From Tropicimonas sp. IMCC6043 (GTDB lineage: Bacteria > Pseudomonadota > Alphaproteobacteria > Rhodobacterales > Rhodobacteraceae): 64,000 nt of DNA. Each line of letters begins with the position of its first letter. Position 1 is the stretch's first letter. The notes below the pieces were generated by a model. The model searched no databases. It saw only the letters and a list, made by a program, of their open reading frames with translations, and was not told where the DNA came from. The stretch lies in contig NZ_SELO01000001.1 of assembly GCF_004146235.1 (NCBI RefSeq), positions 1 through 64,000 on the forward strand, given 5' to 3'. A program made the position numbers and the translations under genes. This document shows positions 54,558-64,000 of this stretch, piece after piece.

Positions 54558-56366
54558 CGCTTTCGCCATCCGCTTGCGCTCATGCGGATCGAGGTAGCGC
54601 TTGCGAAGCCGGATCGCGTTCGGCGTGACCTCTACAAGCTCGTCATCGTCGATATAGGCGATCGCCTCTTCGAGCGACATCTGCACATGCGGCGTCAGCC
54701 GCACCGCGTCGTCTGTGCCCGAGGCGCGAACGTTGGTGAGTTTCTTGCCCTTGAGCGGGTTCACGTCGAGATCGTTGTCCCGGCTGTGCTCGCCGATGAT
54801 CATGCCCTGGTAGACAGGCTCCTGCGCCGGGATGAACATCCTCCCGCGCTCCTCCAGATTCCACAGCGCATAGGCGACGGAAACCCCCTGTTCCATCGAG
54901 ATCAGCACGCCGGCGCGGCGGCCGGGGATCGGACCGCGATGCGGCGCCCAGGTATAGAAGACGCGGTTGAGGACACCGGTGCCGCGCGTGTCGGTGAGGA
55001 ATTCGCCGTGGTAGCCGATCAGCCCGCGCGACGGGACATGGGCGATGATCCGGGTCTTGCCCGCCGACTGCCGCATGTCCACCATCTCGCCCTTGCGGGG
55101 ACCGGTGAGCTTCTCGATCACCGCGCCGGCATGTTCGTCGTCGACATCGATGGTCACCTCTTCGATCGGTTCCATCGTCACGCCGTCTTCTTCGCGCAGG
55201 AGCACCTGCGGCCGCGAAATCGAAAGTTCGAACCCCTCGCGGCGCATGTTCTCGATCAGCACGCCCATCTGCAATTCGCCGCGGCCGGCGACCTCGAACG
55301 CCTCGCCGCCGGGCGTGTCGGTCACGCGGATGGCGACGTTGGTCTCAGCCTCCTTCATCAGCCGCTCGCGGATGACGCGGGACTGCACCTTCTTGCCGTC
55401 GCGGCCGGCCAGCGGGCTGTCGTTGATGCCGAAGGTGACGGAGATGGTCGGCGGATCGATCGGCTGGGCGGGCAGGGGCTCCTCGACGGCGAGCGCGCAG
55501 ATCGTGTCGGCGACAGTCGCCTTGGTCATGCCGGCCAGCGTGACGATGTCGCCGGCCTGGGCCTCGTCGATCTCCTGCATGGAGAGGCCGCGGAAGGCCT
55601 GGATCTTCGAGACGCGGAACTGCTCGATCTTCTGGCCGACGCGGGACAGCGCCTGGACCGTCGCGCCGACCCTGAGCTTGCCGCTCTCGACCCGGCCGGT
55701 GAGCGTGCGGCCGATGAAGGGGTCCGCGCCGAGCGTCGTCGCCAGCATGCGGAAATCCTCGTCGATGCGCCGTGTCTGTTTCGGCTTGTGGACGTGGTTG
55801 ACCACGAGCTGGAACAGCGCGTCGAGATTCTTGCGTGGACCGTCAAGCTCGGCATCCGCCCAGCCGGCGCGGCCGGAGGCGTAGAGATGCGGGAAATCGA
55901 GCTGGTCCTCGTTGGCGTCGAGCGAGGAGAAGAGGTCGAACACCTCGTCGAGCGCGCGGTCGGGCTCGGCATCCGGCTTGTCGACCTTGTTCAGCACCAC
56001 GATGGGCCTGAGGCCGAGGGCGAGCGCTTTGGAGGTGACGAACTTGGTCTGCGGCATCGGGCCCTCGGCGGCGTCGACGAGCAGGACCACGCCGTCGACC
56101 ATCGACAGGATGCGCTCGACTTCGCCGCCGAAATCGGCGTGGCCCGGCGTATCGACGATGTTTATGCGGGTGCCGTGCCATTCAACGCTGGTCGCCTTGG
56201 CGAGGATCGTGATCCCGCGTTCGCGTTCGAGGTCGTTCGAGTCCATGGCGCGCTCGGCCACGGCCTGGTTGGCGCGGAAGGCGCCCGACTGTTTCAGAAG
56301 CTCGTCGACGAGCGTGGTCTTGCCATGGTCGACATGGGCGATGATGGCGATATTGCGCAGATCCAT
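54546..56366 (-). CDS. typA: Ribosome-associated GTPase TypA/BipA
   Basis: 606 residues, EF-G-like. G1 is [10 protein letters not shown] (about residues 10-19), G3 [12 protein letters not shown] and G4 NKVDKPDA. Domain II, domains III and V, and a BipA-specific C-terminal domain (about 480-600, [25 protein letters not shown] region) follow. It helps 50S assembly and growth under cold or stress conditions. Confidence 0.97.
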   Translation of the reverse strand: MDLRNIAIIAHVDHGKTTLVDELLKQSGAFRANQAVAERAMDSNDLERERGITILAKATSVEWHGTRINIVDTPGHADFGGEVERILSMVDGVVLLVDAAEGPMPQTKFVTSKALALGLRPIVVLNKVDKPDAEPDRALDEVFDLFSSLDANEDQLDFPHLYASGRAGWADAELDGPRKNLDALFQLVVNHVHKPKQTRRIDEDFRMLATTLGADPFIGRTLTGRVESGKLRVGATVQALSRVGQKIEQFRVSKIQAFRGLSMQEIDEAQAGDIVTLAGMTKATVADTICALAVEEPLPAQPIDPPTISVTFGINDSPLAGRDGKKVQSRVIRERLMKEAETNVAIRVTDTPGGEAFEVAGRGELQMGVLIENMRREGFELSISRPQVLLREEDGVTMEPIEEVTIDVDDEHAGAVIEKLTGPRKGEMVDMRQSAGKTRIIAHVPSRGLIGYHGEFLTDTRGTGVLNRVFYTWAPHRGPIPGRRAGVLISMEQGVSVAYALWNLEERGRMFIPAQEPVYQGMIIGEHSRDNDLDVNPLKGKKLTNVRASGTDDAVRLTPHVQMSLEEAIAYIDDDELVEVTPNAIRLRKRYLDPHERKRMAKAAGA

Positions 56367-56479
56367 TGGGGCGTCCTTGTAGGGTTGGGCGCGGGGTAGC
56401 GTGCAGGCGCAGAAAAGGCCAGCACGAATGCAGGTCGCGGCGCGCGGGTTCGGGCGTTGAGACGCTCCGGGGCGTGGGG

Positions 56480-57733
56480 TCAGGGGGCCAGCGTGACCAG
56501 CGCGTGTCGTTTCCGACCGGCCGAGAGCTTGATCGGCGAGGACAGCGCCGCAGCGTCGAGCATCAACCCCGCATCGGTGAGCGGGGCATCGTCGAGGCGG
56601 GCGCCGCCATCGGCGATGAGCCGCTTGGCCTCCTTGCCGGACTTGGCAAGGCCCGAGCGGGTGATGAGCTGGACGATGGAGATGCCCCCAGCAACCTCGC
56701 CCTGCGTCAGCTCCAGCGTCGGCAGGTCCTCGCCGACGCCGCCTTTCTCGAAGACCTCGCGGGCGGTGGCCTCCGCGGCCTGCGCCGCCTCGGCGCCGTG
56801 GAGAAGCGCGGTCACCTGGTTGGCGAGCCGGATCTTGGCCTCGTTGATCTCCGAGCCTTCGAGCGCACCCAGCCGGTCACATTCCTCGACCGGCAGTTCG
56901 GTGTAGAGCTTGAGGAAGCGGCCGACATCGGCGTCCGTCGTGTTGCGCCAGAACTGCCAGAACTCGTAGGGGCTCAGCATGTCGCCATCCAGCCAGACCG
57001 CGCCGGAGAGCGACTTGCCCATCTTCTTGCCGTCCGAGGTGGTCAGCAGCGGCGAGGTCAGGCCGAAGACCTCGCGGTCGAGCACGCGGCGGGTCAGGTC
57101 GATGCCGTTGACGATATTGCCCCATTGATCCGAGCCGCCCATCTGGAGCCGGCAGCCGTAGCGGCGGTTCAGCTCGAGGAAGTCATAGGCCTGCAGGATC
57201 ATGTAGTTGAATTCGAGGAAGGAGAGCGACTGCTCGCGGTCGATCCGTGACTTGACGCTTTCGAAGGAGAGCATCCGGTTGACCGAGAAATGGCGACCGA
57301 TATCCCGCAGGAAGCTGAGGTAGTTCAGCCCGTCGAGCCACTCGGCATTGTCGATCATCAGCGCGCCGGTGGCGCTGCCGTCATAGGTGACATAGGCCGA
57401 GAAAACCCGGCGGATCCCGGCGATATTCGCCTCGATCTGCGCGGGTGTGAGCAGCGGACGCTCGTCGGAACGGAAGGAGGGGTCGCCCACCTTGGTCGTG
57501 CCGCCGCCCATCAGCGTGATCGGCTTATGGCCGGTCTTCTGCAACCAGCGCAGCATCATGATCTGGATCAGCGAGCCGACATGAAGCGATTTCGCCGTTG
57601 CGTCGAAGCCGATATAGGCCGGAACCACACCGTCCGCCAGGATGTCGTCGAGGCTCTGCAGATCGGTGCAGTCGGCCATGAAGCCGCGCTCGATCATCAC
57701 GCGGATGAACTCGGATTTCGGGTGGTAGGTCAT
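56480..57733 (-). CDS. tyrS: Tyrosyl-tRNA synthetase
   Basis: 417 residues, class Ic. HIGH-like [11 protein letters not shown] (about residues 50-60), tyrosine-binding [24 protein letters not shown] and KMSKS-like KKMGKSLSG are seen, with a C-terminal S4 domain (about 355-412, [20 protein letters not shown]). The start at 57733 (MTYHPKSEF) agrees with family members; an in-frame ATG five codons earlier is an alternative. Confidence 0.96.
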   Translation of the reverse strand: MTYHPKSEFIRVMIERGFMADCTDLQSLDDILADGVVPAYIGFDATAKSLHVGSLIQIMMLRWLQKTGHKPITLMGGGTTKVGDPSFRSDERPLLTPAQIEANIAGIRRVFSAYVTYDGSATGALMIDNAEWLDGLNYLSFLRDIGRHFSVNRMLSFESVKSRIDREQSLSFLEFNYMILQAYDFLELNRRYGCRLQMGGSDQWGNIVNGIDLTRRVLDREVFGLTSPLLTTSDGKKMGKSLSGAVWLDGDMLSPYEFWQFWRNTTDADVGRFLKLYTELPVEECDRLGALEGSEINEAKIRLANQVTALLHGAEAAQAAEATAREVFEKGGVGEDLPTLELTQGEVAGGISIVQLITRSGLAKSGKEAKRLIADGGARLDDAPLTDAGLMLDAAALSSPIKLSAGRKRHALVTLAP

Positions 57734-57802
57734 GCGTCTTCGGTCCATTCTCGGGCTGCGAACGCGGCCTTGATAGCGGCGGCGGCGGGTGAGGGAAAGA
57801 GC

Positions 57803-58918
57803 ATGTTGAAGTCGGGAAACCTGCGGGTTCTGGGGACGATGTCGGGAACCTCGCTGGACGGTGTCGACGCGGCGGTGATCGAGACCGACGGCATCGCCAT
57901 CGCCGGTTTCGGCGATCACGGCTACCGGTCCTATTCGGACGCCGAGCGCGCGACGCTCCGGGCGGCGCTCGGGCGCTGGCCGGGCGAGGCCGGCGTGGCG
58001 GAGGCCGCCGAGGTCGTCGACCGGGCGCATCGCGAGGTGATGGCGGGATTCTCCGGCGTGGCTTTGGCCGGGTTTCACGGCCAGACGCTGGCGCATGACC
58101 CTTCCGGGCGCGGCACGCACCAGGCCGGCGACGGGCGGGCCCTGGCCGAGGCGCTCGGGGTCCCGGTGGTCTGGGATTTCCGCACGGCCGATGTGGAGCT
58201 CGGCGGGCAGGGAGCGCCACTGGCGCCGGCCTACCATTTTGCCCTTGCGAAATGGCTCGATGCGAAGGCGCCGCTGGCCTTTCTCAACCTTGGCGGCGTC
58301 GGCAACGTGACCTGGATCGATCCGCGCAAGGCGAAGCCGGAAGAGGCCGGCGCGCTTCTGGCCTTCGACACCGGTCCGGCAAATGCGCCGATCGACGATC
58401 TGGTCCGCGCGCGGCGCGGGCTGGATTGCGATCGGGATGGCGCGCTCGCGGCGGAGGGTGAGGTCTGCGAGCCGCTCCTCGAGCGTTTCGCGGCCCATCG
58501 GTATTTCTCAAGAATGCCGCCGAAATCATTGGACAGAAATGAGTTTCGGGAAGTTCTGGAGGGAGTGTCCGCGCTCTCGGACGCGGACGCCGCCGCCACG
58601 CTGACGGCCGCGGCGGCGGTCGGTGTCGTGCGCGCCGCCGAGCATTTCCCGCAATCCGTCGGGCGGCTGCTGGTCACCGGCGGCGGGCGGAAGAACCCGG
58701 TGCTGATGGAAATGATCCGGGAGGGGATGGGCTGTGCGGTCGAGGCGGTCGAGGATGTCGGGCTCGATGGCGACATGATCGAGGCGCAGGCCTTCGGGTA
58801 TCTCGCGGTGCGGGTTGCGCGCGGACTGCCGACGAGTTTTCCGGGGACGACCGGGGTCGCGGCTGCCGTGGGCGGCGGCGAGATCTCCTATCCGTCAGAG
58901 CCGGGCGAGCAGGTCTGA
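57803..58918 (+). CDS. anmK: Anhydro-N-acetylmuramic acid kinase
   Basis: 371 residues, ASKHA fold. The phosphate loop [15 protein letters not shown] (about residues 11-25), [21 protein letters not shown] and [12 protein letters not shown] identify AnmK, which phosphorylates anhMurNAc in peptidoglycan recycling to MurNAc-6-P. The ATG at 57803 follows GAGGGAAAG. It is divergent from tyrS, with 69 bases between, and its 3' end overlaps the ThiE-like gene by 24 bases. MurQ is not nearby. Confidence 0.94.
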   Translation: MLKSGNLRVLGTMSGTSLDGVDAAVIETDGIAIAGFGDHGYRSYSDAERATLRAALGRWPGEAGVAEAAEVVDRAHREVMAGFSGVALAGFHGQTLAHDPSGRGTHQAGDGRALAEALGVPVVWDFRTADVELGGQGAPLAPAYHFALAKWLDAKAPLAFLNLGGVGNVTWIDPRKAKPEEAGALLAFDTGPANAPIDDLVRARRGLDCDRDGALAAEGEVCEPLLERFAAHRYFSRMPPKSLDRNEFREVLEGVSALSDADAAATLTAAAAVGVVRAAEHFPQSVGRLLVTGGGRKNPVLMEMIREGMGCAVEAVEDVGLDGDMIEAQAFGYLAVRVARGLPTSFPGTTGVAAAVGGGEISYPSEPGEQV

Positions 58919-59509
58919 GAGGGCCCTGGCCGGGTCATCCCCGGTCCAGATCTCGGCGCCGATGCCGAAGAAATCGGTCATCGGCGCGAGGCTCTCGACC
59001 AGCGCCGGCGTCAGGGCGCCTTCGGCCACGACCGGGACCTCGATCACTTCGGACCACCAGGCAAAGAGGTCTGGCTCGGCGCGGGTGCCGTCGCCAAGCG
59101 CCGTCTCGCCGACCGGACCGAAGGCAACGTAATCGGCCCCGGCCTCACCGGCATTCATGCCGGAATGCCGTGAGGCGCCGCAGAAGGCGCCGACAATGGC
59201 GTCCTCGCCCAAATCGCAGCGGGCGTCGCGGATGCCGCGCGCGCCGTTGAGATGCACGCCGTCGAGGCCGAGCCGCTCCACCATCCGCAGGTGCTCGGCG
59301 ACGACGATCGCCACGTCCCGCTCGTGGCAGACCGCCCTTGCGGCATCGGCGGCGCGAGCGACGTGATCCTCGTCGCGGCTCGACAGCGCCAGCCGGAAAC
59401 AGGCGATGGCGCGCGAATCCAGCACCCGGGCGAGCAGGTCGGGGAAGGTCTCGAGGTCGAGCTCCGGCGGGCTGATGAGATAAATCTGCGGCACTTCCTG
59501 CTCGGCCAT
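58895..59509 (-). CDS. ThiE-like (thiamine phosphate synthase fold) protein, divergent
   Basis: 204 residues from ATG 59509 (GGAGCAAG upstream; ATG 59524 is an alternative). The TIM-barrel order fits ThiE/Ten[11 protein letters not shown] at the N-terminus, [11 protein letters not shown], and [13 protein letters not shown]. Important ThiE residues differ: the QLR-K strand reads [10 protein letters not shown], the pyrophosphate/Mg loop after VHL lacks the usual GQ-D, and the late GGI strand reads AEGAL. So thiamine phosphate synthase activity is doubtful. No other thi gene is nearby. Confidence 0.75.
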   Translation of the reverse strand: MAEQEVPQIYLISPPELDLETFPDLLARVLDSRAIACFRLALSSRDEDHVARAADAARAVCHERDVAIVVAEHLRMVERLGLDGVHLNGARGIRDARCDLGEDAIVGAFCGASRHSGMNAGEAGADYVAFGPVGETALGDGTRAEPDLFAWWSEVIEVPVVAEGALTPALVESLAPMTDFFGIGAEIWTGDDPARALSDLLARL

Positions 59510-59634
59510 GTCTTGCTCCGGCATGTCTTGTTGCGTCGCCCCTCTTAGCGCCCTTTGCGGCGGCGCGCCATGGCTGCTTGAAGGCGCGGGGTGCTCGTCG
59601 TATCAGGTCCGCGACCCCGCAGCCAGGAAGCTCC

Positions 59635-60357
59635 ATGACCCAGCCGACCTTCATCCTCGTGCGTCCGCAGATGGGCGAGAACATCGGTGGCGCGGCGCGG
59701 GCGATGCTGAATTTCGGCCTCGAGCGGATGCGGCTCGTGGATCCGCGCGACGGCTGGCCGAACTCGCGCGCGGTGGCGCTGGCCAGTGGCGCGGCGCGGG
59801 TGCTGGACAACGCCGGTCTCTACGGCTCGGTTGCCGAGGCGGTGGGCGACTGCACCCATGTCTATGCCACGACAGCGCGGGGACGCGACCTGACCAAGCC
59901 GGTGCTTACGCCGGAACGGGCGATGGCCGAGGCCCGCGCGGTGATCGCCGAGGGCGGCAAGGTCGGCGTCCTCTTCGGACCGGAGCGGGCAGGGCTCGAA
60001 AACGAGGACGTGGCGCGGGCGCATGCCATCGTCACAGTGCCGGTCAACCCGGACTTCTTCTCGCTCAACCTCGCGCAATGCGTCCTGCTCACCGCCTATG
60101 AGTGGCGCCGCCAGACCGAACCGCTGGCGCAGGCACCCGAAATCGAGCGCGCCGAGGCGATCGAGGTCGAGAAGCTGGGCGCGCATTTCGAACAAAGGCT
60201 CGAGGATGCCGGCTTCTTCTTTCCGCCGACCAAGGCGCCGGGGATGAAACTGGCGCTGCGCAACATGCTCTCGCGGCTGGCCTTGACCCGCGCCGACGTG
60301 CAGATATTCCACGGAATGCTCCGGCAGCTCACCCGACCGCTGCCGAAGGACGAGTGA
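59635..60357 (+). CDS. TrmJ-like tRNA/rRNA 2'-O-methyltransferase (SPOUT)
   Basis: 240 residues. The SPOUT knot motifs are RPQMGENIGGAARAMLNFG (about residues 10-28), VGVLFGPERAGLENEDV and VPVNPDFFSLNLAQCVLL. TrmJ methylates the ribose of C32/U32 in tRNA. The C-terminal about 70 residues form the family's helical dimer arm. The ATG at 59635 follows CAGGAAGC. ctaA begins 11 bases after its stop codon. Confidence 0.9.
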   Translation: MTQPTFILVRPQMGENIGGAARAMLNFGLERMRLVDPRDGWPNSRAVALASGAARVLDNAGLYGSVAEAVGDCTHVYATTARGRDLTKPVLTPERAMAEARAVIAEGGKVGVLFGPERAGLENEDVARAHAIVTVPVNPDFFSLNLAQCVLLTAYEWRRQTEPLAQAPEIERAEAIEVEKLGAHFEQRLEDAGFFFPPTKAPGMKLALRNMLSRLALTRADVQIFHGMLRQLTRPLPKDE

Positions 60358-60368
60358 AGGAGACCGCG

Positions 60369-61514
60369 ATGGCCGGCAAGCGCAGCATTTTCGAAGAGGT
60401 GGACAGCGAGGGCCCAAAGGTCCCGGCCGCCCAGCCCGGCATGATCGACCGCGCGAGCCGCGGTGCGCGCGGGGCGATCCGGCTCTGGCTCGGTCTGCTC
60501 TTCGTCCTCGTCGTGGCGATGATCCTCGTGGGCGGTCTGACCCGGCTCACCGATTCCGGCCTGTCGATCACCGAGTGGCGGCCGATCACCGGCGCGATCC
60601 CGCCGCTCAGCGTGGAAGCCTGGGAATCGGAGTTCGCGAAATACCAGGAGATCCCGGAATTCCAGATCCAGAACGCCGACATGACGCTCGCCGAGTTCAA
60701 GGGAATCTACTGGTGGGAATGGGGGCATCGGCAGCTCGGCCGGGTCATCGGCCTGGTCTGGGCGGCGGGCTTCCTTGGCTTCCTCGCCTTGCGGCGGATT
60801 CCGGCGGGCTGGACCGGACGGCTCGCGCTGCCCGGCTTTCTCGGTGGAATTCAGGGGGCGATCGGCTGGTGGATGGTGTCCTCGGGCCTCGGCGACGGCA
60901 GGCTCGATGTCGCATCCTACCGGCTTGCCATCCATCTCGGTCTCGCATTCGTCATCCTCGGCCTGCTGTTCTGGTACATGCAGAAGCTGGCGCGACCCGA
61001 GCGCGACCTGATGCAGGCGCGTCGCTCCAAGGAGGCGAAGCTGTGGGGCCTCTCGACCGGCCTCATGCATCTTGCCTTCGTGCAGATCCTGCTCGGAGCG
61101 CTCGTCGCGGGCATCGACGCCGGCGTGGCCTTCCCGACCTGGCCACTGATGAACGGAACGGTTTTTCCGCCATCGCCGTTTCTGCTCGAACCGATCTGGC
61201 GGAACTTCTTCGAGGATGCGGGCCTGGTGCAGTTCATGCATCGGACCACCGGCTACATCACCTTCGCCTTCGCGCTCTTCGTCTGGTCGCGTGGCCGGCA
61301 CTCGGCCCATCCGCGCACCCGCCGCGCCTTCGACTGGGTCGCGGTGATCTGCTTCGGTCAGGTCGTGATCGGCATCGTCGCCGTGCTGACCCAGGCGCAG
61401 TGGCATGTCGCGATCACCCACCAGTTGATCGCGATCCTGCTCTGGACGCTGATCCTGCGCGCGCGTTTCCTGTCCGGCTACCCGCGCGCCAGTTCGATCC
61501 GGGAAGGTCGCTGA
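60369..61514 (+). CDS. ctaA: Heme A synthase (COX15/CtaA type)
   Basis: 381 residues, eight membrane helices. It oxidises heme O to heme A for aa3-type oxidases. Conserved His pairs are seen in WWEWGHRQLGR, LAIHLGLAF, FMHRTTGY and ITHQLIAI, with the GGLTRLTDSGLSITEWRP block characteristic of the alphaproteobacterial/mitochondrial group. The ATG at 60369 follows GAAGGAGAC. It is the middle gene of the trmJ-like, ctaA and M32 peptidase series. Confidence 0.96.
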   Translation: MAGKRSIFEEVDSEGPKVPAAQPGMIDRASRGARGAIRLWLGLLFVLVVAMILVGGLTRLTDSGLSITEWRPITGAIPPLSVEAWESEFAKYQEIPEFQIQNADMTLAEFKGIYWWEWGHRQLGRVIGLVWAAGFLGFLALRRIPAGWTGRLALPGFLGGIQGAIGWWMVSSGLGDGRLDVASYRLAIHLGLAFVILGLLFWYMQKLARPERDLMQARRSKEAKLWGLSTGLMHLAFVQILLGALVAGIDAGVAFPTWPLMNGTVFPPSPFLLEPIWRNFFEDAGLVQFMHRTTGYITFAFALFVWSRGRHSAHPRTRRAFDWVAVICFGQVVIGIVAVLTQAQWHVAITHQLIAILLWTLILRARFLSGYPRASSIREGR

Positions 61515-61515
61515 C

Positions 61516-62991
61516 ATGACCGCCTTTTCCGACCTGATGGCCTTCGTCCGCGAAACGCAGGCGCTCAAGGAAGTGCAGGGCCGGCTCGGCTGGGACCAGG
61601 AGACCGTCATGCCGAGAGGGGCCGCGCCGCAGCGGGCCGAGGAAATGGCCGCGCTGGAAAAGGTGCTGCACGCCCGCAAGATGGACCCCTATCTTGTCGA
61701 CCTGCTCGAAGCCGTCCGGCGCGAGGACGCCGTCGGTCGTGCCCAGATTCGTGAGATCCGTCGCGAAACCGAGCGCGCGCGGAAGGTGCCCGCGGATCTA
61801 GCGGCCGAGATCACCCGAGTGACCAGCCTCGCACAGGGGATCTGGGCCGAGGCGCGGGCGAAAGACGATTTCGCCGGGTTCGCGCCGACGCTGGCGCAGG
61901 TCCTGGCGCTACGCCGGCTCGAGGCGCAGGCGCTGGCCGGGGAGGGCGGGGATCTCTACGACGCGCTGCTGGATGATTACGAACCGGGCGAGACCGGGGC
62001 GAGCCTCGACGCGATGTTTGCCGCGATGCGGCCGCGGCTCGTGGCGCTGCGCGAGAACGTGCTCGGCTCCGGCACGGTGCCGCCGGCTCTCACCGGCGAC
62101 TTCGATCCCGCCCGGCAGATGGTGCTTGCCGAGACCTGTGCCCGCAGCTTCGGCTATGATTTCGACCATGGCCGGATCGACAGGGCGGTCCACCCATTCT
62201 CCTCGGGCTCCGGCCTCGATTCGCGCATCACCACCCGGACCGACCCTGAGAACATCTTCGATTGCCTCTATTCGACGATCCACGAGACCGGCCATTCGAG
62301 TTACGAGCAGAATGTCGACCGTGCCTATCTGCTGACGCCGATCGGCCGCGGCTGCTCGATGGGAGTCCATGAAAGCCAGAGCCGGATCTATGAGAACCAG
62401 CTCGGCCGCTCCCGTGGTTTCACCTCCTGGCTCTATGCGCGCTGCCGCGAGACGTTCGGCGAGATCGGCGTCGACGGGCCGGAGGCGTTCTATGCCGCAG
62501 TTAACGCGGTTTGCCCCGGCTATATCCGCACCGAGGCCGACGAGATCCACTACAATCTGCATATCCTGCTGCGATTCGACCTCGAACGTGCGCTGATCGC
62601 GGGCGACCTCGAGGTGCCGGACCTCGAAGCCGCCTGGAACGACCGGTTTGCGGCCGATTTCGGCGTCGCGGTGGACCGGCCCTCGAACGGCGTTCTGCAG
62701 GATGTGCATTGGGCCGTCGGACTCTTCGGCTATTTCCCAACCTACACGCTTGGAAATGTCTATGCGGGCTGCCTCTTCGAGGCGATGCGCCGTGACTGCC
62801 CCGACTGGGAGGACGAGCTCGCCGCCGGCAGCGCCGCCGGTCCGACCGCGTGGCTCCGAGAGCGGCTGCAACGCCACGGTGCGCTGCGCAGCCCGCGCGA
62901 GACGATCGAGGAGGCGACCGGCGGGCCGGTCACGGTCGCGCCGCTGCTCGATTATCTCGACGCGAAGTTCGGCGCGCTCTACGGCCGGTGA
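61516..62991 (+). CDS. M32 family metallocarboxypeptidase
   Basis: 491 residues, mostly helical. Zinc site HETGH in STIHETGHSSYEQN (about residues 256-269), plus GVHESQSRIYENQLGRS and the substrate-binding region YIRTEADEIHYNLHILLRFDLE match the carboxypeptidase Taq (M32) family. It trims C-terminal residues in the cytoplasm. The ATG at 61516 comes one base after the ctaA stop codon, so it is in the same operon. Confidence 0.94.
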   Translation: MTAFSDLMAFVRETQALKEVQGRLGWDQETVMPRGAAPQRAEEMAALEKVLHARKMDPYLVDLLEAVRREDAVGRAQIREIRRETERARKVPADLAAEITRVTSLAQGIWAEARAKDDFAGFAPTLAQVLALRRLEAQALAGEGGDLYDALLDDYEPGETGASLDAMFAAMRPRLVALRENVLGSGTVPPALTGDFDPARQMVLAETCARSFGYDFDHGRIDRAVHPFSSGSGLDSRITTRTDPENIFDCLYSTIHETGHSSYEQNVDRAYLLTPIGRGCSMGVHESQSRIYENQLGRSRGFTSWLYARCRETFGEIGVDGPEAFYAAVNAVCPGYIRTEADEIHYNLHILLRFDLERALIAGDLEVPDLEAAWNDRFAADFGVAVDRPSNGVLQDVHWAVGLFGYFPTYTLGNVYAGCLFEAMRRDCPDWEDELAAGSAAGPTAWLRERLQRHGALRSPRETIEEATGGPVTVAPLLDYLDAKFGALYGR

Positions 62992-63120
62992 GGCCGCTCG
63001 ACTTTTCTCCGGAACAATGTCAGCTACATGTGCATTCTATAAACGCGCACGGGCGTTTCGTGGACGCGCTCAGAAAAGGGCCGCTCCGACGCCCGGGTCA
63101 GAACAGGGAAAGGAAAAGAC

Positions 63121-63546
63121 ATGGCTCGCAAGGCATCGGCTGAATGGTATGGGGACCTTCGCTCCGGCAAGGGAACGATGTCGGGAAGCTCGGGAGCATT
63201 CTCGGATCTCGCCTTCACATTCCGCACCCGGTTCGAGGACGAGCCCGGCACCAACCCGGAGGAGCTTGTCGCGGCGGCGCATGCCGGCTGCTTCTCAATG
63301 GCCTTCTCCAACGAGTTGGCCTCGGCCGGCCTGAACCCGACCTCCGTCAAGACCACCGCGGCGGCCTCGCTCGGCCCGGTCGATGGCGGCAACGCGATCA
63401 CCCGGATCGAACTCACCTCGGTCGCGCATGTGCCGGGGGCAGACGAGGCGAAGGTCCGCGAGATCGGCGAGAGCGCGAAGGCAGGCTGCCCGATCTCGCG
63501 CTCGCTGACCGGGGACATCACGCTGAACCTGACGGTCGAGACCTGA
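63121..63546 (+). CDS. osmC: OsmC-family peroxiredoxin
   Basis: 141 residues. The two redox Cys are in AAHAGCFSMAFSNEL and KAGCPISRS, with the Arg and Glu of the family in TRFEDEPGTNPEELVAA. It reduces organic hydroperoxides using a dithiol cofactor. The ATG at 63121 has GGGAAAGGAAAAG upstream. The 129-base gap before it holds an A/T-rich stretch (63021-63045) likely to contain its promoter. Confidence 0.93.
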   Translation: MARKASAEWYGDLRSGKGTMSGSSGAFSDLAFTFRTRFEDEPGTNPEELVAAAHAGCFSMAFSNELASAGLNPTSVKTTAAASLGPVDGGNAITRIELTSVAHVPGADEAKVREIGESAKAGCPISRSLTGDITLNLTVET

Positions 63547-63561
63547 GGCGACGCTGCGGCC

Positions 63562-63586
63562 GGGGCGTTTCCGAGCGAAGCGCCCC
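63562..63586. terminator. Shared hairpin between osmC and the livM-like gene
   Basis: GGGGCGTTTC (63562-63571) pairs with GAAGCGCCCC (63577-63586) with one G-U pair and a CGAGC loop. It sits between two convergent genes. No long U-tract. Confidence 0.55.
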
Positions 63587-63598
63587 GCGCATGGCGCG

Positions 63599-64000
63599 CT
63601 ACCGCTCGGGGATCAGCCCGCGCGGTGAGAAGCGGAGCACCAGCAGCAGCACCACTCCCATCGTCAGCAGCCGGATGTGCTGGACCGAATCCAGCAGGTG
63701 CTCCTTGAGGCCGGAACCGTCGGTGAGCGGCAGCGTGATGACATTCATGATCGCGCCGCCGATCGGCTCGACCTCGATCCAGAGCCACCAGATCAGGAAG
63801 CCGCCGAGCACCGATCCCCAGTTGTTGCCCGATCCGCCGACGATCACCATCACCCAGATCAGGAACGTGAAGCGCAGCGGCTGGTAGGTGCCGGGCGTGA
63901 GCTGGCCGTCGAGCGTGGTCATCATCGCGCCGGCCATGCCGCAGATCGCCGAGCCGATGATGAAGATCTGCAGGTGGCGCCGCGTGACGTCCTTGCCCAT
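63599..64000 (-). CDS. LIV-type ABC permease (LivM-like), C-terminal part; gene continues beyond the window
   Basis: The visible 133 residues end in LRFSPRGLIPER and carry at least three membrane helices plus IVGGSGNNWGSVLGGFLIWWLW, typical of the second half of LivM. An ATG at 64000 is internal. The true start lies outside the window on the minus strand. This is a second HAAT-type transporter, distinct from the livM at 4561-5784; the rest of its operon is expected to the right. Confidence 0.85.
   Translation of the reverse strand: MGKDVTRRHLQIFIIGSAICGMAGAMMTTLDGQLTPGTYQPLRFTFLIWVMVIVGGSGNNWGSVLGGFLIWWLWIEVEPIGGAIMNVITLPLTDGSGLKEHLLDSVQHIRLLTMGVVLLLVLRFSPRGLIPER

Overview
The window is high-GC, densely coded DNA from an alphaproteobacterium, most probably a member of the Rhodobacterales (Rhodobacteraceae). 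The evidence is the combination of a ScfR-type short-chain acyl regulator, a CckA-like hybrid kinase with a full TTAA-N7-TTAAC CtrA box in front of it, a GapR (DUF2312) protein, a recA gene with the alphaproteobacterial GAAC-N7-GAAC SOS box, a ppx-rlmE pair, an alphaproteobacterial CtaA, and TRAP and LIV-type ABC transporters. No rRNA, CRISPR array, integrase or prophage was seen. The only mobile DNA is the tail of an IS630-like transposase at the left edge.

Layout. 1-640: IS630 transposase tail and a proline-rich hypothetical protein. 784-13458: an acetate or short-chain-acid island. acs and a five-gene LIV-type ABC operon (livJHMGF) lie on the minus strand. Divergent from them on the plus strand are scfR, a stand-alone receiver, a small two-TM protein and an SLC5-histidine kinase fusion resembling CrbS. 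13589-18453: a SpoA-domain (FliM/FliN-like) protein, a TIGR01244 phosphatase-like protein, a DksA-type zinc-finger protein, a degenerate FadB-like protein, a small membrane protein and GapR. 18821-18896: tRNA-Thr(TGT). 19096-24329: a glutaminase-STAS-cNMP-binding fusion, convergent with a CHASE2 adenylate cyclase and a FecR-domain protein. 24942-29806: a pdxA-like gene, a GntR/FCD regulator and a dctPQM TRAP transporter, preceded by a CTGTATACAG palindrome. 29972-34419: der, serS and two secreted proteins (HExxH-like and trypsin-like). 34419-37309: a one-carbon operon (PF13769-like protein, MetF, HAD hydrolase, pterin-dependent methyltransferase). 37568-39536: ppx and rlmE. 40224-44523: RND efflux pair. 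44638-47722: isochorismatase-like hydrolase, purU and an RsmB-like methyltransferase. 47832-57733: cckA, recA, alaS, a DUF1330 protein, typA and tyrS. 57803-63546: anmK, a ThiE-like protein, a TrmJ-like methyltransferase, ctaA, an M32 carboxypeptidase and an OsmC protein. 63599 to the edge: the C-terminal part of a second LivM permease.

How the genes work together. The left island reads as one unit: sense an external acid (SLC5-kinase), sense acyl-CoA (ScfR), import (ABC system) and activate (Acs). In the 19-24 kb block a predicted cAMP-making enzyme sits tail to tail with an enzyme carrying a cNMP-binding domain, so cyclic-nucleotide control of glutaminase is a direct hypothesis. The metF-methyltransferase operon and purU both handle folate one-carbon units but are not adjacent. 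Cell-cycle wiring is visible as a CtrA box upstream of cckA and a TTAACCAT motif upstream of the SpoA-domain gene. The least described items are the acid-response island, the glutaminase fusion, the 41-codon frame fused by an ATGA overlap to dctP, the degenerate FadB-like protein, and a dispersed hairpin-type repeat that appears to encode the N-terminus of the trypsin-like protein.
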